This document shows positions 13,501-22,379 of a DNA stretch of 64,000 bases, in pieces. The DNA comes from Telmatactis stephensoni. Its lineage: Eukaryota > Cnidaria > Anthozoa > Actiniaria > Isophelliidae. Under the pieces are notes generated by a model. That model did no database searches and was not told the origin of the DNA. It saw only the letters and a program-made list of their open reading frames with translations. A program made the translations under genes and the position numbers. The DNA is taken from contig JALIZF010001876.1 of NCBI GenBank assembly GCA_029948255.1, positions 248,001 to 312,000 on the forward strand, read 5' to 3'. Position 1 is the first letter of the stretch, and each line of letters opens with the position of its first letter.

Positions 13501-14220
13501 TGAACTTTTTTTCAAAATTTGATATGACACAGATTTTTACATGTGTTTTCAATTAAGCAAATAAAAATTATATGGTCCCGTGCAAAATTAGCTTGTTTCA
13601 TGCCCATGAAGTTGCTAAAAAGGCCAAAAAATGCCTTCCGGAAGTGCCGCCATCTTGAAAATGACGTGACAGCGCGAGCTCTATATTCAAATTTTGTTGA
13701 CGAAAACAAGCGCGCGCTCACTGTTTTGTTTTTTTTTTTTTTTTTTTTTTTTTCAAAAAAAGAAAACATTTTTGCTCTAATCTTTTGCTTGTTAAAATCT
13801 TTGCATTGTCTTTGCTCGTCTTCCATGCAGGTTGTAAACAAACGTCTGTGAGCAAAAAGTCCAAGGTTACATAGAAAAGAAGAATAATTTTACACTGTAA
13901 TTCACTTTAGAGACAGGTATATATTATTTTTGTTTTAATTTGGTGTGACGCTGTTGGTGATTTGATTTCGGATTCCAGTTTTATCGGGATTCCAAATGTG
14001 GATTCCGGGGACTGACAAATTAATTTTTCCTGCATTCCGAATTCCGGAATCCCCTACATGGGGTGGTGATTTTTATTCAGTGCTCCTTGATAGTTCATAT
14101 AATGATTCTTTTATTCTTAAACAGGAAAGTCTAGAAAAACTAGAACGAGAAATGATGAAACTGATATACAGCGATAACGACAAAGAAAACGCGTATTTAA
14201 CACAAAAGGTAGAAGAGTAA
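1524..14220 (+). CDS. unidentified multi-exon gene with a possible N-myristoylation start
   Basis: Exons inferred from splice sites and phase: 1524-1595, 1985-2014, 2508-2589, 6494-6571, 7089-7213, 8611-8701, 9787-9857, and possibly a last exon at 14125-14220 ending in TAA. All junctions keep frame (phases 0,0,1,1,0,1,0), giving about 214 aa. The start reads MGNAPSKPACLCSFGC: Gly2 and Ser6 fit an N-myristoylation signal, with nearby cysteines that could be palmitoylated. Exon 6 has a basic PKKKVHRRR stretch like a nuclear signal, and exon 7 is rich in Arg and Lys. I recognise no domain. The last-exon choice is the weakest part, because that exon is a diverged duplicate of exon 3 (both begin ESLEKLEREMMK) and differs by a 2-nt indel that changes the downstream frame. 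Introns hold most of the mobile elements and the minisatellite listed below. Confidence 0.45.
1620..1860. repeat. foldback repeat in intron 1 of the gene at 1524
   Basis: Sequence around 1684-1712 (GTCGCTGCGA, then CACGAATTCAAAC) is inverted at 1715-1745 (GTTTGAATTCGTG, then TTGCAGCGA). Further GTCGCAGCGAC-like copies flank it. This looks like a palindromic MITE of about 0.2 kb. Its exact ends and target duplication could not be fixed. Confidence 0.45.
2640..2942 (-). mobile_element. tRNA-derived SINE
   Basis: Read on the minus strand from about 2942, the head is tRNA-like. It has an A box (TGGCCGAGTGGTCAGAGCG, at 2912-2930) and a B box (GGTTCGATT preceded by GTCCCA, near 2878-2890), the layout of a class II (Ser/Leu-like) tRNA promoter. 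A tRNA-unrelated body follows to lower coordinates and ends in an ATGT/ACAT microsatellite tail at about 2640-2672. Head, body and short-repeat tail together fit a SINE rather than a functional tRNA. It lies in intron 3 of the gene at 1524. Confidence 0.75.
3052..3407. mobile_element. TTAA-flanked nonautonomous element, 356 bp
   Basis: Termini are GGTGGTATGATACCC on the left and, inverted, GGTGGTACGATACCC on the right. Both ends are bordered by TTAA (3048-3051 and 3408-3411), as expected for a 4-bp TTAA target duplication. No transposase ORF is present. The TTAA target is piggyBac-like, but the tips begin GG instead of the usual CC. Confidence 0.65.
3452..3965. mobile_element. palindromic hAT-like MITE, interrupted by another MITE
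   Basis: The element has long inverted arms that begin CAAGAGACCATAATAC. It is flanked by CTTACAC direct repeats (3445-3451 and 3966-3972), or 8 bp if the shared G is counted. A second copy lies at 16983-17260 with its central loop in the opposite orientation. The right arm is split at 3713 by the MITE at 3714-3946. Target duplication length and long arms suggest a hAT-derived MITE; the assignment is inferred. Confidence 0.75.
3714..3946. mobile_element. Harbinger-like MITE nested in the hAT-like MITE
   Basis: The 233-bp element has inverted ends sharing GTTCAGACnnCGAACTTTTG. It sits between TTA (3711-3713) and TTT (3947-3949). The intact MITE copy at 17 kb shows the empty site CTTAGTATTATGG, which proves insertion. 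A 3-bp TTA target and a GGCC-type tip fit PIF/Harbinger. Confidence 0.7.
3966..4263. repeat. inverted repeat, host of the hAT-like insertion
   Basis: Positions 3968-3995 (TTACACCTATTTTCAAAATT, then ACGCGACC) are repeated inverted at 4233-4262 with few changes. This is probably an older foldback element that received the hAT-like MITE at its left edge. Confidence 0.5.
4440..6475. repeat. 87-bp minisatellite, about 24 copies
   Basis: Units repeat exactly every 87 bp (for example ATG at 4491 and 4578) and are about 97 percent alike. Each contains ACACGGTCAGGGCTTCGTCG and CTTGGAAAATCCATGGTC. Most variation is in one spot that alternates between GGTCACCCTCG, GGTCGACCTCG and GGTCGCCCTCG. One unit near 5106 has a single extra base. 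Because 87 is a multiple of 3 and the unit has few stops, all three plus frames and two minus frames stay open. These open frames are a by-product of the repeat. The array lies in intron 3 of the gene at 1524, ending 18 bp before its exon 4. Confidence 0.95.
7499..8525. mobile_element. TTAA-flanked nonautonomous element, about 1.03 kb
   Basis: Ends read GGACGGTGGCCCATA on the left and the inverse on the right. TTAA lies directly outside both (7495-7498, 8526-8529). No transposase reading frame was found. It lies in intron 5 of the gene at 1524 and belongs to the same TTAA/GG-tip type as the elements at 3052 and 35826. Confidence 0.65.
8848..9038. mobile_element. foldback MITE with GTCCCATAGA ends
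   Basis: Arms of about 21 bp (CACGTCCCATAGA, then CAGTGTG) are inverted at 9018-9038 with one mismatch. The interior has the ACTGTGAAAACGGCAC and GGAATTTCAAA motifs that recur at about 19.3 kb and 62.7 kb, so this is one of three dispersed relatives. No clear target duplication. Confidence 0.55.
9463..9633. repeat. GGGCT/GGGTT pentamer array
   Basis: About 15 GGGCT units (9463-9540) switch sharply to GGGTT units (9541-9633) with two GGATT variants. The regular G3 runs spaced by 2 nt make this strand a strong G-quadruplex candidate. It lies in intron 6 of the gene at 1524. Confidence 0.9.
9858..10986. other. gene-free stretch
   Basis: No coding exon recognised. It contains a G run at 9947-9958, a GTT trinucleotide run near 10577-10597 and AT-rich sequence. 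Confidence 0.4.
10987..12465. repeat. tandemly duplicated block with long pyrimidine tracts
   Basis: Sequence at 10987-11096 (CATCAGGCAGTTATCACGTG and onward) is repeated at 11864-11976. In both copies it leads into long pyrimidine tracts and then a similar tail (ACCAnTACCATCAACA, then AGACACACTGTT). Tracts are TTCC at 11097-11310, CCTCT at about 11964-12135 and TTCC at 12189-12325. Between the copies, 11400-11860 is an AT-rich minisatellite of about 23 bp (TTTTCTAAGTTAAAATTG type). Long reading frames here (poly Lys/Glu, Leu/Ser or Pro/Ser) are repeat artefacts. Confidence 0.8.
12466..13350. other. AT-rich gene-free stretch
   Basis: No exon recognised. There are diverged internal repeats: the phrase CTTATGTA(T/C)TTTGAACAT recurs near 12690 and 12897, and ATTTGTAAATA recurs near 12789 and 12998. 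Confidence 0.4.
13358..13420. mobile_element. single end of a GACGACTT-type MITE
   Basis: TAGACGACTTTCAAAAATGG and the following GCGGGCTCATTGTTCATG match one arm of the foldback element in the TVP23 intron (41971-42216). The partner arm is missing nearby. A poly-T tract lies at 13729-13753. Confidence 0.5.
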
Positions 14221-14330
14221 ATAGAAGAGTATCATAGATATCAAGAGCGGGACATTCTCCACGCCAAATGCATTCAGTGACGTTTACGTCGTCAGTCACC
14301 GAGAAACACCTGGTAAGGGTTGCATTATCC
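13970..14330 (+). repeat. diverged duplicate of the exon 3 and minisatellite-edge region
   Basis: 13970-14216 resembles 2340-2595, including the upstream GGATTCC-rich intron, the acceptor and the exon starting ESLEKLEREMMK. 14221-14330 resembles 4367-4460 (TATCATAGATAT, then GAGCGGGACATTC). The two halves are contiguous here but 1.8 kb apart in the left copy, where a SINE and MITEs lie between them. Confidence 0.7.
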
Positions 14331-14672
14331 GTCGTGCCCCCAAAACGCTTGGAAAGTCGAAAACCTTGGACGTGTTCAGTCACCCCACCGCACACGGTCA
14401 GGGCTGCATCGTCCGTGCCCAAAACGCTTGAAAAGTCAATCACCTTGGAAGTACGCGTTGAGTCAGCAAGCCCCACACGTACGGTCAGGCCTACGACGTA
14501 CGCCTTCTCTCAACAGGTCCAAGGTGATCGACTTTCCAAGCGTTTCGCAAAACGCTTGGAAAATCGATCACCTTGGACCTGTTGAGTCACCAGCCGCACA
14601 CGGTCAGGGCTGCGTCGTCCGTCGTGACTCGGAAACACTTGGAAAGTCGATCACCTTGGACTCATCTCACTA
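14268..14672. repeat. degenerate relative of the 87-bp minisatellite, with a long hairpin
   Basis: Four or five diverged units share ACACGGTCAGGGCTGCGTCG, AACGCTTGGAAA and ATCACCTTGGA with the array at 4440-6475. Within it 14511-14584 is a near-perfect palindrome: 37-nt arms starting CAACAGGTCCAAGGTGATCG, with only two mismatches and no real loop. Confidence 0.75.
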
Positions 14673-14743
14673 GAATTGAAAACTTGATTTGAATCACTGT
14701 TTACCCACCCTCTCCAACTTCATCTCATATTTGCATCTTATAA

Positions 14744-15811
14744 CTAGGTTGGTTGCAGATTTCGAAAGCTGATCTGAATCAGCGTAGCAACACCCTTTTC
14801 AGTTTCCTCTACTGGCAGCACACGGTGTCCTTCCCTTAGATCAGGTCGGGTATTTATTGAACACCTGCAACAACACTTGCAAAATAAGGATTTAAAGTTC
14901 TCCCTGTAAATGTCATTGAAGATTAGATAGACGAAAAAGTTATAGCAGAAGTTTAAGTGCGAAATATAAACCATAGCAAACCCTACATCAATTAAAACAA
15001 CATCAGCCAGTTTTCCAGCGAACATAAGAGTAACAAAAATCCCGTAGCACAGTAAAGTTGCACTCGACAAACTTACGATCGCTACAGACATTTTCAAAAC
15101 TTTTCGGTTTTGTTGCTCTCTTCGTCTTCTTATCGAGTCATTTTGCTGTCCAGGAATTTTGTGTTGACGAAGTTTGTAGGACGAATCAGTGCGTAAATGA
15201 TGGCAATAATGAGGATTGGTAAACAGGTATTCAAAGAAAACGCCACGTAGGAATATGTATAAAATGATATTTCTTCAGCATACCAACAGAAGATCGAGTT
15301 CTTGATGCGTAGACGAACGAAATATAAGTAAGGTAAATCAAGAATACACGCAAAAATCCAAATCCCTCCTAAAATGTATTTTAGTCGAGATCCTGCTGAA
15401 GCCTCCTTTAAGTGGATGGGCCACGGCGTAGTATCGATCGACGGCGATAAAAATACAACTGTAAATCGAAACAGAAGTCGACACAAATACCAAATAATTT
15501 ACAGATTTGCACAACGTAAGCCCTAAGGCTTCACTAATATGCCATCTGTTGTCAAAATGTATCCAAGCGAATCTCAAAGGGATGAGAAAAACTGCACAAA
15601 GAACATCACTGACCGCCATGTTGGCTGCAAGGAAATTTGTGGTAGTTCTTAATCGATGGTCTTTGTAGATTGTCCATATGATGAAAGAGTTGCCAAAGAC
15701 AGAAACAACGAAAAGAAGGCAGTAGGCTAGTGTTTGGGATATTTTTCCAGTGACAAGAGAGCTGTAATTGATAGAACTTTCATTTGCCATGGTCGAGCTC
15801 CAGTTTACCAT
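14744..15811 (-). pseudogene. GPCR copy 1, class A receptor pseudogene
   Basis: This is a member of the seven-copy receptor family, full length from ATG at 15811 to the stop at 14744. N-terminus to TM3 read normally, including GNSFIIW in TM1, the TM2 Asp and VDRYYAVAHP after TM3. An extra base near 15390, compared with the other copies, shifts the frame at the start of TM4. Two extra bases near 15172-15178 in the third intracellular loop bring it back, and TM6-TM7 and the tail are then in frame. In the original frame the middle third hits a stop at 15338. The product would be truncated after TM3 unless these are assembly errors. Confidence 0.8.
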
Positions 15812-15965
15812 TTTCGACGCCAGCTTTAGAAATCAATATATTAAATCCAAATAATAAAAGCTTGAAATTTTTGGTGAGTCAGTTTTGTCAACAGAAATTG
15901 CTTGAAAATTTCACTCGAAAAGCAACTTCAACTCAGTAGCAATTCAGGCAATCGGTATATCATAT

Positions 15966-16061
15966 ACTGAATAATGATTGCTTCTTCAACCTAGCATGTT
16001 TTAATAATTTGTCGACAAATTAAAAAAAATTAGGTTGAAGAAGCAAACATTATTCAGTATG
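15966..16061. repeat. hairpin-forming inverted repeat
   Basis: ATACTGAATAATGATTGCTT and the following CTTCAACCTA (15966-15995) recur inverted at 16032-16061 with one mismatch. It lies upstream of GPCR copy 1. Confidence 0.7.
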
Positions 16062-16982
16062 TCAAAACCAACTTATAAAGAACTGCTTATATAATCGGTA
16101 TATTGCCAGTTTTGGCTTTTGTAAATATGCTGTCAACCAATCAAATTCAAGGAATATGTCAGGGCCACATTGAACAACATATGGGGACAATTTGTCGGAG
16201 AAATCTAATACTCAACCTATACACCATTAAACGTCACAGCTCAGCTTGATCATACTCACTTCAATCCTTAATGACTTACAACTCTGTTAATCGTCCATGG
16301 AAGTCTTTTTACTTGAAAACTTTTAATTAAGTTTTTCAGATAATCGGACACAAATTCAGCAGCTATATGGGTAAATTAATGGGTTTTTTTCTGCCTTGAT
16401 GAATTACCATATCATCGTTTGTATAATAACGCTATGCACCAGACAAAAACCTCGACTGGGAATTCGCCGATAAGCTACACTGAGTTTTTGATAAGCTAAG
16501 CTGAGTTTTTGGAATTCAGAATCTTATTCAGAACCTGCGTTCTTCTTGGTCAGCAGGACCGATTAAACGCATGGCTTGAGCACAAGAATGAAACAGGAAA
16601 TCTTACTTTTTGTTGCCGTGACAACTATGGTCACTGTGATTGTTACCATACCACTCGCTATTGTAAAATGATCCATAGTTCAACGTCTAACCACTGTGCC
16701 AAAATTTATAAAATAGATTTATTTATTTATCCATTATTTATTATTTATTTATATTTATTTACTTATGCCCTGATATTAAGCATCTACAGCATATTTTCAC
16801 AATAACTTTATTGCACAAGGCTTGCAAATCCAACTACCAGGCACAAATGGTGTTCTCCTTTTGCAATTACATGCAACATTACATGCATGCAGGAGTGGAC
16901 ACACAGTCCAACTGTGTTACAAAAAATGTCACAAGAAATGTCGTGCAGCGTTTGTCCGGGTCCTTAAGCTGAGGGATTTCAC

Positions 16983-17260
16983 CAAGAGACCATAATACTA
17001 AGAGAGCGAAACTCAGTATTGATGTCTGTGCGATGTTCGTGGCGCCTAAGGCTATTTTTAGTAACTTCGCCATCGCGCGCGCAAGGCCCTCAACCAATAG
17101 AATTTGATTTTTGACGTGCGCACGGATGGGACCGTTTGAATTCTATTGTTTAAGAGCCTTGCGCGCGCGATGGCGAAATTACTAAAAATAGCCTTAGGCG
17201 CCACGAACATCGCACAGACATCAATACTGAGTTTCGCTCTCTTAGTATTATGGTCTCTTG
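16983..17260. mobile_element. intact palindromic hAT-like MITE, 278 bp
   Basis: Long inverted arms begin CAAGAGACCATAATACTAAG and run inward with very few mismatches. ATTTCAC is duplicated directly outside both ends (16976-16982, 17261-17267), 8 bp if the adjacent G is counted. It is the uninterrupted reference for the copy at 3452-3965. The surrounding 16.1-17.5 kb holds no gene I can support. Confidence 0.85.
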
Positions 17261-17547
17261 ATTTCACTAGTTTGCTATGCCGGGCTAACCATGCATGATT
17301 AGAATCATATTTGTCAGCAAAATGATAACAAATAACCTATATATATACATGCCAAGTATATCAAAAAACCTCGAAATTATTAAAACTAGCTGTAAAACAC
17401 AAACTTAATTATTAAAACCAGGAAAAGTGTGGCCAAACAGAGGTGAAAGGCAAGCAAGGAACAAATGCGCGAACCTTGCCACCTCTAATGAGCTTGTGAC
17501 AAAGTCGATACCTCCTATTTTTTCTCTGACTATACTTAATTAACATT

Positions 17548-18595
17548 TCACAAACTGGTCTGAATTACTGAGGCAGCCCCTTCTTCAACCCTCTCTTCAC
17601 GATTTCCTTGGCTGCGTACTAGATCAGCTCGGGTATTTCTTGAACACCTGCAACAACACTTACAAAATATGGACTTGAAGTTCTCTCTGTAAATGTCATT
17701 GAAGATTAGATAGATGAAAAAGTTGTAACAAAATTTCCCGTTTCCCGTGAAAAGCACGAAAGAGCCTAAATAACCAAACGAAACATCATCCAAGTGTCCA
17801 AGCATCATCAAAGTAAAATAAATTCCAAAGCAAGCACTGGTTCCACACGACAAACTTACGATCGCTAGAGACATTTTTAAGACTTTTCGGTTTTGTTGTT
17901 CCCTTCGTCTTCTTATCGAGTCATTTTGCTGTCCAGGGACTTTGTGATGGTGAAGTTTGTAGACGATCAGTGCGTAAATAAAGGCAATAATGGACAATGG
18001 TAAGCCAACATTGAAGATGTAGTAAAAATAGAAAAAAATGTCATACATTTGTTTGCTGTACCAACAATAAATGGAGTTGCTTATCGTAACAAAGCGGACA
18101 AACTTCATGTAGGGTGTGGCGAGGAGACTCGCAAAAGTCCATAATCCCGGTAGAATGTATTTTAGTCGAGACCTGCTGAAGCCTCCTTTCATTGGATGGG
18201 CCACGGCGTAGTATCGATCGACGGCGATAAAAATGCAACTGTACATAGAAACGCCATTGGAAACAAATGCCATATAAGTCACAGATTTGCAAAGCAGAGA
18301 GCGCTAGGGAATAATCATTCTGCAGCAATTCTGAAACCAAAGTTTATTTTGGCAAGTGTCTTAGGAATGATAAAAATGGTAGACAGAAGATCACTGACAG
18401 CCATGTTGGCCACCAAAAAATTGGTGGTAGTTCTGAGTCGATGGTCTTTGTGGATTGTCCATACGATGAAGGAGTTGCCAAAGACAGGAGACGACAAAAA
18501 GAAGACAATAGGCTACCGTTTGTAGTAATTTCCCGACTGGCCGAACTGTGGTCAGTGAAGGAATTTCCATTGACCGAGTTAAAACTCTCATTCAT
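17548..18595 (-). pseudogene. GPCR copy 2, class A receptor pseudogene
   Basis: TM3 to the C-terminus form a 244-aa open frame (17548-18282) with VDRYYAVAHP, a basic third loop and a Cys-rich tail. The N-terminal third is broken: MNESFNSVNGNSFT at 18595 and the TM1-TM2 piece GNSFIVWTIHKDHRL lie in different frames, and the region around the end of TM2 to TM3 has lost sequence compared with the other copies. At least three lesions separate the start from TM3. The pseudogene call assumes the assembly is correct. The tail also differs from the family norm (VRSQGNREERVEEGA). Confidence 0.8.
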
Positions 18596-18599
18596 TGTA

Positions 18600-20750
18600 A
18601 ACGCCTGTATTTAGATGTGAAACTCGAAAACTAGAACCCAAAACGTGTACGCTGCGTGTACTTGCAAGGTGTTATTTTATTCAGTTTAGGGCTACATATT
18701 AATTCGCCAAACGGATAGACAAATTGTTTTGATAACAGTACATGCCATTTATAATTATTATAGCTTGGTTTTCAGAAAAATTATTAAAAGCTCATCGAAA
18801 ATAACCGCACCGAGTTGTCATTCTGTGAGACTTTTAATCAAATGGTGCGCCTAAATCGCTATAGCTCGTTTATCAAAGACATAAAAAGACAAATCGAACC
18901 TGCCAGTACAACTGTTCAATTTTCAATTTTAAAAAGTCTATTGCTTATTGACTTCGACAATTACACAAAACAGCTCATTCGCTGATAGATTATTTCCAGT
19001 GCATTAATTTACAAAGGCAAGCCGATGTATTTCACTCTTGAAACAGCTGGCATTAAATTGACTCACTAATGCCTTGGCCATGCCCAACACTTTTAATTTC
19101 AATTCATTTAGATTAAAGTTATGAAAGGGAATGCTTTTCTTCTGAAGATTTAAAGCGCTTTAAATTGTATTTAGTGCTAAAAATCTAGATAAGTGTATAT
19201 TCGGGTATAATGAGAATCGCTGTTTAATTAGAAATATTTTTGGGGGGCTTTGGCTGCCTTCTAGGAAAGGGCAGTGGTACAACCGCCCATTAGAGCAGTT
19301 TTCGTATGAGTGTGAAAGGACCACCCACGCCATGCTATGAGCTATGAGCGTGTTAGTACCGTGATGTCTATAAAAACATTTGAAATTCCTATCTTGAACA
19401 TACCACTTTCACAATCATACAAAAAAAGTTCTGAAAGGGCCGCTACGCTGGTTAGAAGTCTTTCAGATATCAACATGTTCAATAAAAAGGTTGTTAGAGT
19501 GAACCGACATATTTCGTTGCTGTGCAATATCGTTGTTTAATGCATGATGGTGTTTAGCTGGCGTGCGGTGCGCGCGCGCATTTTTGGCGGGAAAGCATTT
19601 GACTTCCGATAGGACGCGTAGGACGACGCGCGCCCGACAAAACCACCCATTTTTGTTTTCATTCCCCGATTATTGCGCATGCACGGGACACTTTACTTGC
19701 GCTTTCTAGCTATAAAAAGATATAAGTTTTGGCGGATTTCATCAAAATGAAGTGTTTCTTGATATTTTTTACAGCCTTCTCTTCAAAGCCAAGCAAGTGT
19801 TTTTAGTTATACTATACTCTATACTGATGAGATATTTTCGGAACGCCAGGTGTCGATCGAGTCAGAGTGGACAGCATAATAGAGTGTGGAAGAGACTTCC
19901 AGGCGAAGTCTCGTGGCGTACTTTTTTGTTCTCACTACATTTTGACGTAATCTGTGCATCTATTAGAGCATAGACGCAGGAAAATCTATTTGTTAAATAT
20001 TACATTCCCATAGCCGTTCATTGATATGAGCCATCAGACAAGTAACATGTAACGTTTCCGTAAGTTGTCACTTCAGCTTGGTCACTCTTATTTTGCTCTT
20101 GCATACCCAGGCCCCCTCCCTCCTTCTTTTTACAATAGATTTTTATTACAAAAAACAACAACAGATTTTTACAATATAAATTTTTTACAATAGAGATTTT
20201 TCACAATAGAGATTTTTCTATAATAGATATTTTTTCCCCTTCTTGCTTTTTATAACTGAACTGAATGACATTTCAAAAAAAAATGCGGTAGGAATCAAAG
20301 CAGATCAAAGGCATTTTAAATGTTCTAGAAACGAGGTTGAGGCCTTGGTTCACCCTAGTGACGCAAGATTAAATGCAAGCCGCATACGCAGCTCAGTAGT
20401 GCACAGCTCATTAGTAGTATAGCGATGCTTCATGTTTACTAACAAATACATTGTAATTCTAATTTGCAAACCATTTTCACAATTATGTTTCACACTGTTT
20501 AAACTGTCAATTGATTTCTCGTTGGCAACAGAATAATAAAGGCTTACGTCATACGAAGTATTGCCGCTACTGCGCTATTCATCGGTGCAATTTTTGTATA
20601 TTTTAAACGAGTTGATAACATCATAATTAACTTTTCAACACTTTTGTCGTTTTAATGTCCAACTTGTACGTCCGCCCTTTCATACTTTCATTTAGACCAT
20701 AACTATGTTTAGACTGTTAAAACCTAAATTGATTGCAGATTTTGAAAGCT
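18600..20750. other. intergenic stretch between GPCR copies 2 and 3
   Basis: No coding gene recognised. 19296-19420 carries a diverged copy of the dispersed repeat also seen at 8848-9038 and 62679-62808 (shared ACATTTGAAATTCCTATC-like core). A TATA-like CTATAAAAAG lies near 19709 upstream of a 19-codon frame, too weak to call. 20340-20425 resembles the foldback at 54502-54667. Confidence 0.4.
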
Positions 20751-20758
20751 GATCTGAA

Positions 20759-21793
20759 TCACCGTGGCAACACCCTTTTCAGCCTCCCTCTACTGGCAGC
20801 ACACGGCTTTCCTTCCCTTAGATCAGCTCGGGTATTTCTTGAACACCTGCAACAACACTTGCAAAACAAGGACTTAAAGTTTTCCCTGTGAATGTCATTG
20901 AAGATTAGATAAATGAAAAAGTTATAGCAGAAATTCGAGTGCCCAAAGAAGAGCGTAACAAACTGTGAGTAACTAAGAGAAACAGGCCGGCGCTCTCCGA
21001 ACAACGCCCGCACACTAAAAATACCATAAGACAATAGTGTTCCACAAGACAAAGTCACAATCGCTACAGACATTTTCAAGACTTTTCGGTTTTGTTGCTC
21101 CCTTCGTCTTCTTATCGAGTCATTTTGCTGTCCAGGGACTTTGTGTTGATGAAGTTTGTAGACAACCAGTGCGTAAATGATGGCGATAACCATGATTGGT
21201 AAAACAATACTTAATATATAGACTGAGTAGTAGTATATCACATAGGATATTTGGTCAGTATACCACGAACATATAATCGTGCCATTATTTAGACTATGAA
21301 CAAAGTACAGATAGGGTGATGCAATGCCAGCCGCAAAAACCCACATTCCCGGTAGAATATATTTTAGTCGAGACCTGCTGAAGCCTCCTTTCATTGGATG
21401 GGCTACGGCGTAGTACCGATCGACGGCGATAAAAATACAACTGTACATAGAAACGGTATTCGAAACAATTGATACATAATTTACAGTTTTGCACAACCCA
21501 AGCATTAGGGCTTCATTAATCTTCCATCTGTTGTCAAAGTTAATCTGCGTAATTCTCAAAGGAAGAATAAAAATTGTAGACAGAAGATCACTGACAGCCA
21601 TGTTTGCCACCAAGAAATTGGTGGTAGTTCTCAATCGATGGTCTTTGTAGATTGCCCATACGATGAAAGAATTGCCAAAGACAGAGACGAGCAAAAGAAG
21701 GCAGTAAACTAGAGTGAGGGATAATTGCTCAAGGACCGAGCCATGATTGATAGAACTTCCGTTCCTCAAGTTCAATCGACTTCCATTTAACAC
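20759..21793 (-). CDS. GPCR copy 3, open frame but initiator ATG changed to GTG
   Basis: A continuous 344-codon frame covers all seven membrane segments: GNSFIVW (TM1), NMAVSD (TM2), Cys before TM3, VDRYYAVAHP, PGMWVFA (TM4), a basic third loop, SCGTLLSYGIF (TM6) and NFFIYLIFN (TM7). The codon aligned to the start ATG of its relatives is GTG, and no in-frame ATG lies just upstream. The next in-frame ATG is inside TM2. Two 1-bp insertions near 20773 and 20805 change the last about 19 residues. It is probably non-functional or in early decay, although the membrane core is intact. An unseen upstream exon could supply a start. Confidence 0.7.
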   Translation of the reverse strand: MLNGSRLNLRNGSSINHGSVLEQLSLTLVYCLLLLVSVFGNSFIVWAIYKDHRLRTTTNFLVANMAVSDLLSTIFILPLRITQINFDNRWKINEALMLGLCKTVNYVSIVSNTVSMYSCIFIAVDRYYAVAHPMKGGFSRSRLKYILPGMWVFAAGIASPYLYFVHSLNNGTIICSWYTDQISYVIYYYSVYILSIVLPIMVIAIIYALVVYKLHQHKVPGQQNDSIRRRREQQNRKVLKMSVAIVTLSCGTLLSYGIFSVRALFGERRPVSLSYSQFVTLFFGHSNFCYNFFIYLIFNDIHRENFKSLFCKCCCRCSRNTRADLREGKPCAASRGRLKRVLPR

Positions 21794-22379
21794 GGTTGAA
21801 AGCGAGCATTTTTTATCTAGAACTTTGCCAATTTATACAAAGCCTTTAAGTTGTGAATCAGTTCCGTCACAAAATCTGCAAGGGCTTTTCTTGAAAATAA
21901 TTGCCGACCAACTCAGTGCCAATTACAGATATAGTCGATGCAATTCGGTTTTCTCATGGCCAGAAACTACGGTCATCTTTTTTGAATCAATTAAACTACA
22001 AGCGCTTCAGTGCACACATGATATAACAACCATATTTTACGAATCCACGCATCTTGGGAAATTGCTGGCCATATGGCATCACATTATATAGCTAAATTCC
22101 GCAAATTCATAAACAGAATAACAGATCATATCAATTCAGGCTGGTGAAGGGAAAAATTTAATTTCAAACTTAAAAATCCTTCACAATCACAGCGTGAATT
22201 GGTCTATACAAAATCTATACAGTTGATAACTCTTATCCGGTAGATAACTTTATCCAGCCTTCGTACAACCGGGCCCTGGTGACGTTTTAAAGCTGCTGTC
22301 CTTATTCATCATGTCCCAGTTGATTGTCCAATCTCTCATACTTTCGTTTAGATCATAACTATATTTAGACTGTTTCGAC

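Noticed and set aside
19705..19810. TATA box plus a short secreted-like peptide (MKCFLIFFTAFSS)
   Set aside because: The frame stops after 19 codons with no donor site, and no second exon was found.
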